Of a stretch of 64,000 bases of DNA, positions 62,810 through 64,000 are shown in pieces; the first letter of the stretch is position 1; every line of letters starts with the position of its first letter. The notes below the pieces were generated by a model. That model saw nothing but the letters and a program-made list of their open reading frames with translations, was not told the DNA's origin and made no database searches. Source of the stretch: Zopfochytrium polystomum (taxonomy: Eukaryota; Chytridiomycota; Chytridiomycetes; Chytridiales; Chytridiaceae); assembly GCA_025765615.1 (NCBI GenBank), contig JAIVFJ010000092.1:1-64000 (forward strand), in the 5' to 3' direction. The translations under genes and the position numbers were made by a program.

Positions 62810-63150
62810 GAGATTAGGTTCCCTACACGATAAACCCCCTGTTACCCTCTTCTCTCACTTTAATCCACTGTTGTGTTGCACCCTTGGAAGTGCCGTTCTG
62901 TTTGCTCTTGCACCAGCCCCTGGCCAAGCGAGTCCACATGGTTCGCTCTGTTGTCATCAGCGCTCCAACAGTGATCATCAGAGGATTGTCACTCTGACCC
63001 TTCATTCTTTGTGTTGGTACCAATGGTAGGTAAATGAGGAGGGAATCTAGAGATACTTCGTGTGCAGTAACCCCCCAAACAAGTTAGTTAGTTTCAGCCT
63101 ATTATTGGCTTTCCCTCACTTCTCGTGCCTGGACCCTGGGAGTGAGGATT
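62810..63150 (+). repeat. Dispersed repeat A, degenerate copy 3
   Basis: Shares GAGATTAGGTTCC, ACCCTCTTCTCTC, TGTTGTGTTGCACCCTT, ACCCTTCATTCTTT and the GCCTATTATTGGCTTTCCCTC end block with the copies at 16985 and 56890, in the same order. It lacks the AGTCTCACA end. Confidence 0.65.
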
Positions 63151-63273
63151 GGCATTCAGAAGCTCGGAAGCTGTGCCAATCACGTGTGTGGTTGGGACAG
63201 CGACCGCTTGGTTTTTTTTTCTTTCTTTCTTTCTTTGTCAATAAATAATAAATATTAGTCAGCATTTTGGGGG

Positions 63274-63710
63274 ATGTTGTCCTCGTCGTCCACAGCAACC
63301 CCGCCGCCTCCGTCGCCGCAGCCTCCGCGCTCTTCGTCCCGGCTCTCCTTCCTGTGGGGCGGCGGCGGTAGTAGCAGCCGTCCCGCGACACCCACTTCCC
63401 GGTCTGCAGCTTCGCCGACGGCGCCTCCTCCCTCGCACTCGCCCAATTTCACTCGCCTCCCCGAGGGATTCGAAGCGAAAGATCCCCTTGCATCCCTGTC
63501 CGAGTCGGAGCGCTCCGCGGTCTCGGCTGTCCACGATGCGGTGCACGCAAACATCATCCCCTCGCTGGACGGTGTTCCGCTGCCGGGCGAAGCGGTGAGT
63601 ACGAGGAGGACAGTGGTAGTGGATAGTCGGTAGTTGTAGTGTTAGTAGTTTTGACGGTGCAATGAGTAGCAAGTGGGGCAAACTGGCCGTGTGTGTGTGA
63701 TGGTTGGCGA

Positions 63711-63762
<52 letters not shown>

Positions 63763-64000
63763 CTCTGCCCCATTCAATGCCGGCCAAAGAGTATAAAAAC
63801 TTTAAAAGAACAAAAACAAAAACATAAACAACACAAAACAATAACAAAACAAAAAAACAAAACGAAAACCAAAAAAACAAAAACAAAAAAACAGGAGTGG
63901 GCTGATCATGCCTGCGCCGCCCGATACCTGCGCGCCACCAAGTGGGTGCCGCACGACGCTGTCACGAGGCTGAGGGCCACCCTCCAGTGGCGCCGCGACT
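63274..64000 (+). CDS. Sec14-like (CRAL-TRIO) protein, 3' part beyond window
   Basis: Exon 1 63274-63594 (107 aa) joins in phase to exon 2 from 63895, which runs off the edge. Exon 1 begins Ser/Pro-rich and ends in DPLASLSESERSAVSAVHDA. Exon 2 gives EWADHACAARYLRATKWVPH and DAVTRLRATLQWRRD, the helical CRAL-TRIO N-terminal motif found ahead of the Sec14 lipid-binding fold. These proteins transfer phosphatidylinositol and other lipids between membranes. The first intron (300 bp) contains a (CT)n array at 63714-63759 and an A-rich end before the acceptor. The exact subfamily cannot be told from ~140 residues. Confidence 0.8.

Overview
This is nuclear DNA from a eukaryote, most likely a fungus. 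Genes are split by many short GT-AG introns (about 45-190 bp). The gene set is fungal in character: a PKC1 kinase with the fungal domain order HR1-HR1-C2-C1-C1-kinase, a RUD3-type golgin with a GRAB domain, an IGO1/endosulfine protein, a phosphopentomutase-type PGM and a Dap1-type heme protein. GC-rich coding sequence, many microsatellites and many decayed transposons would suit an early-diverging (zoosporic) fungus. That placement is inference only.

Layout. 1-2387 (-): 3'-truncated low-complexity/coiled-coil gene. 3052-5722 (+): type II membrane nucleotide pyrophosphatase/phosphodiesterase, divergent from the first. 6802-10800 (+): PKC1. 10.8-14.3 kb: poly-T tracts, a dead Tc1/mariner transposase and a dispersed repeat. 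14324-15925 (+): acidic low-complexity protein. 16-22.3 kb: repeats and a reverse-oriented Ty1/copia wreck. 22.5-24.8 kb (-): histone deacetylase. 25.0-26.4 kb (-): Dap1/MAPR heme protein, divergent from the RUD3-like golgin at 27355-31470 (+). 33237-33712 (+): IGO1. 34138-36018 (-): secreted protein with repeated dibasic sites, divergent from the PGM at 36773-39013 (+), which converges on a transcriptional-type cyclin at 39122-40630 (-). 41-57.4 kb: a retrotransposon graveyard with copia fragments in both orientations, a LINE reverse transcriptase, solo LTRs, tandem repeats and a nested insertion with a target-site duplication. 58114-61624 (+): a four-exon SH3 protein. 63274-64000 (+): 5' part of a Sec14/CRAL-TRIO protein running off the edge.

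Exon models were built by hand from ORF frames, GT/AG signals and phase continuity. For NPP, PKC1, HDAC, Dap1, RUD3, IGO1, PGM, the cyclin and the SH3 gene every junction keeps phase and the family motifs run across it. Several proteins relate to growth and membrane control (PKC1 wall integrity, IGO1-PP2A, RUD3 Golgi tethering, Sec14-like lipid transfer, Dap1 sterol P450 support), but they are separate transcription units, not an operon or cluster.

No clearly new multi-gene system was found. The most notable observations are a TIR-bounded composite repeat (55927-57104) split by a 308-bp solo LTR with a perfect 5-bp duplication, a kexin-substrate-like secreted protein, and an SH3 protein with an unassigned helical N-terminus.
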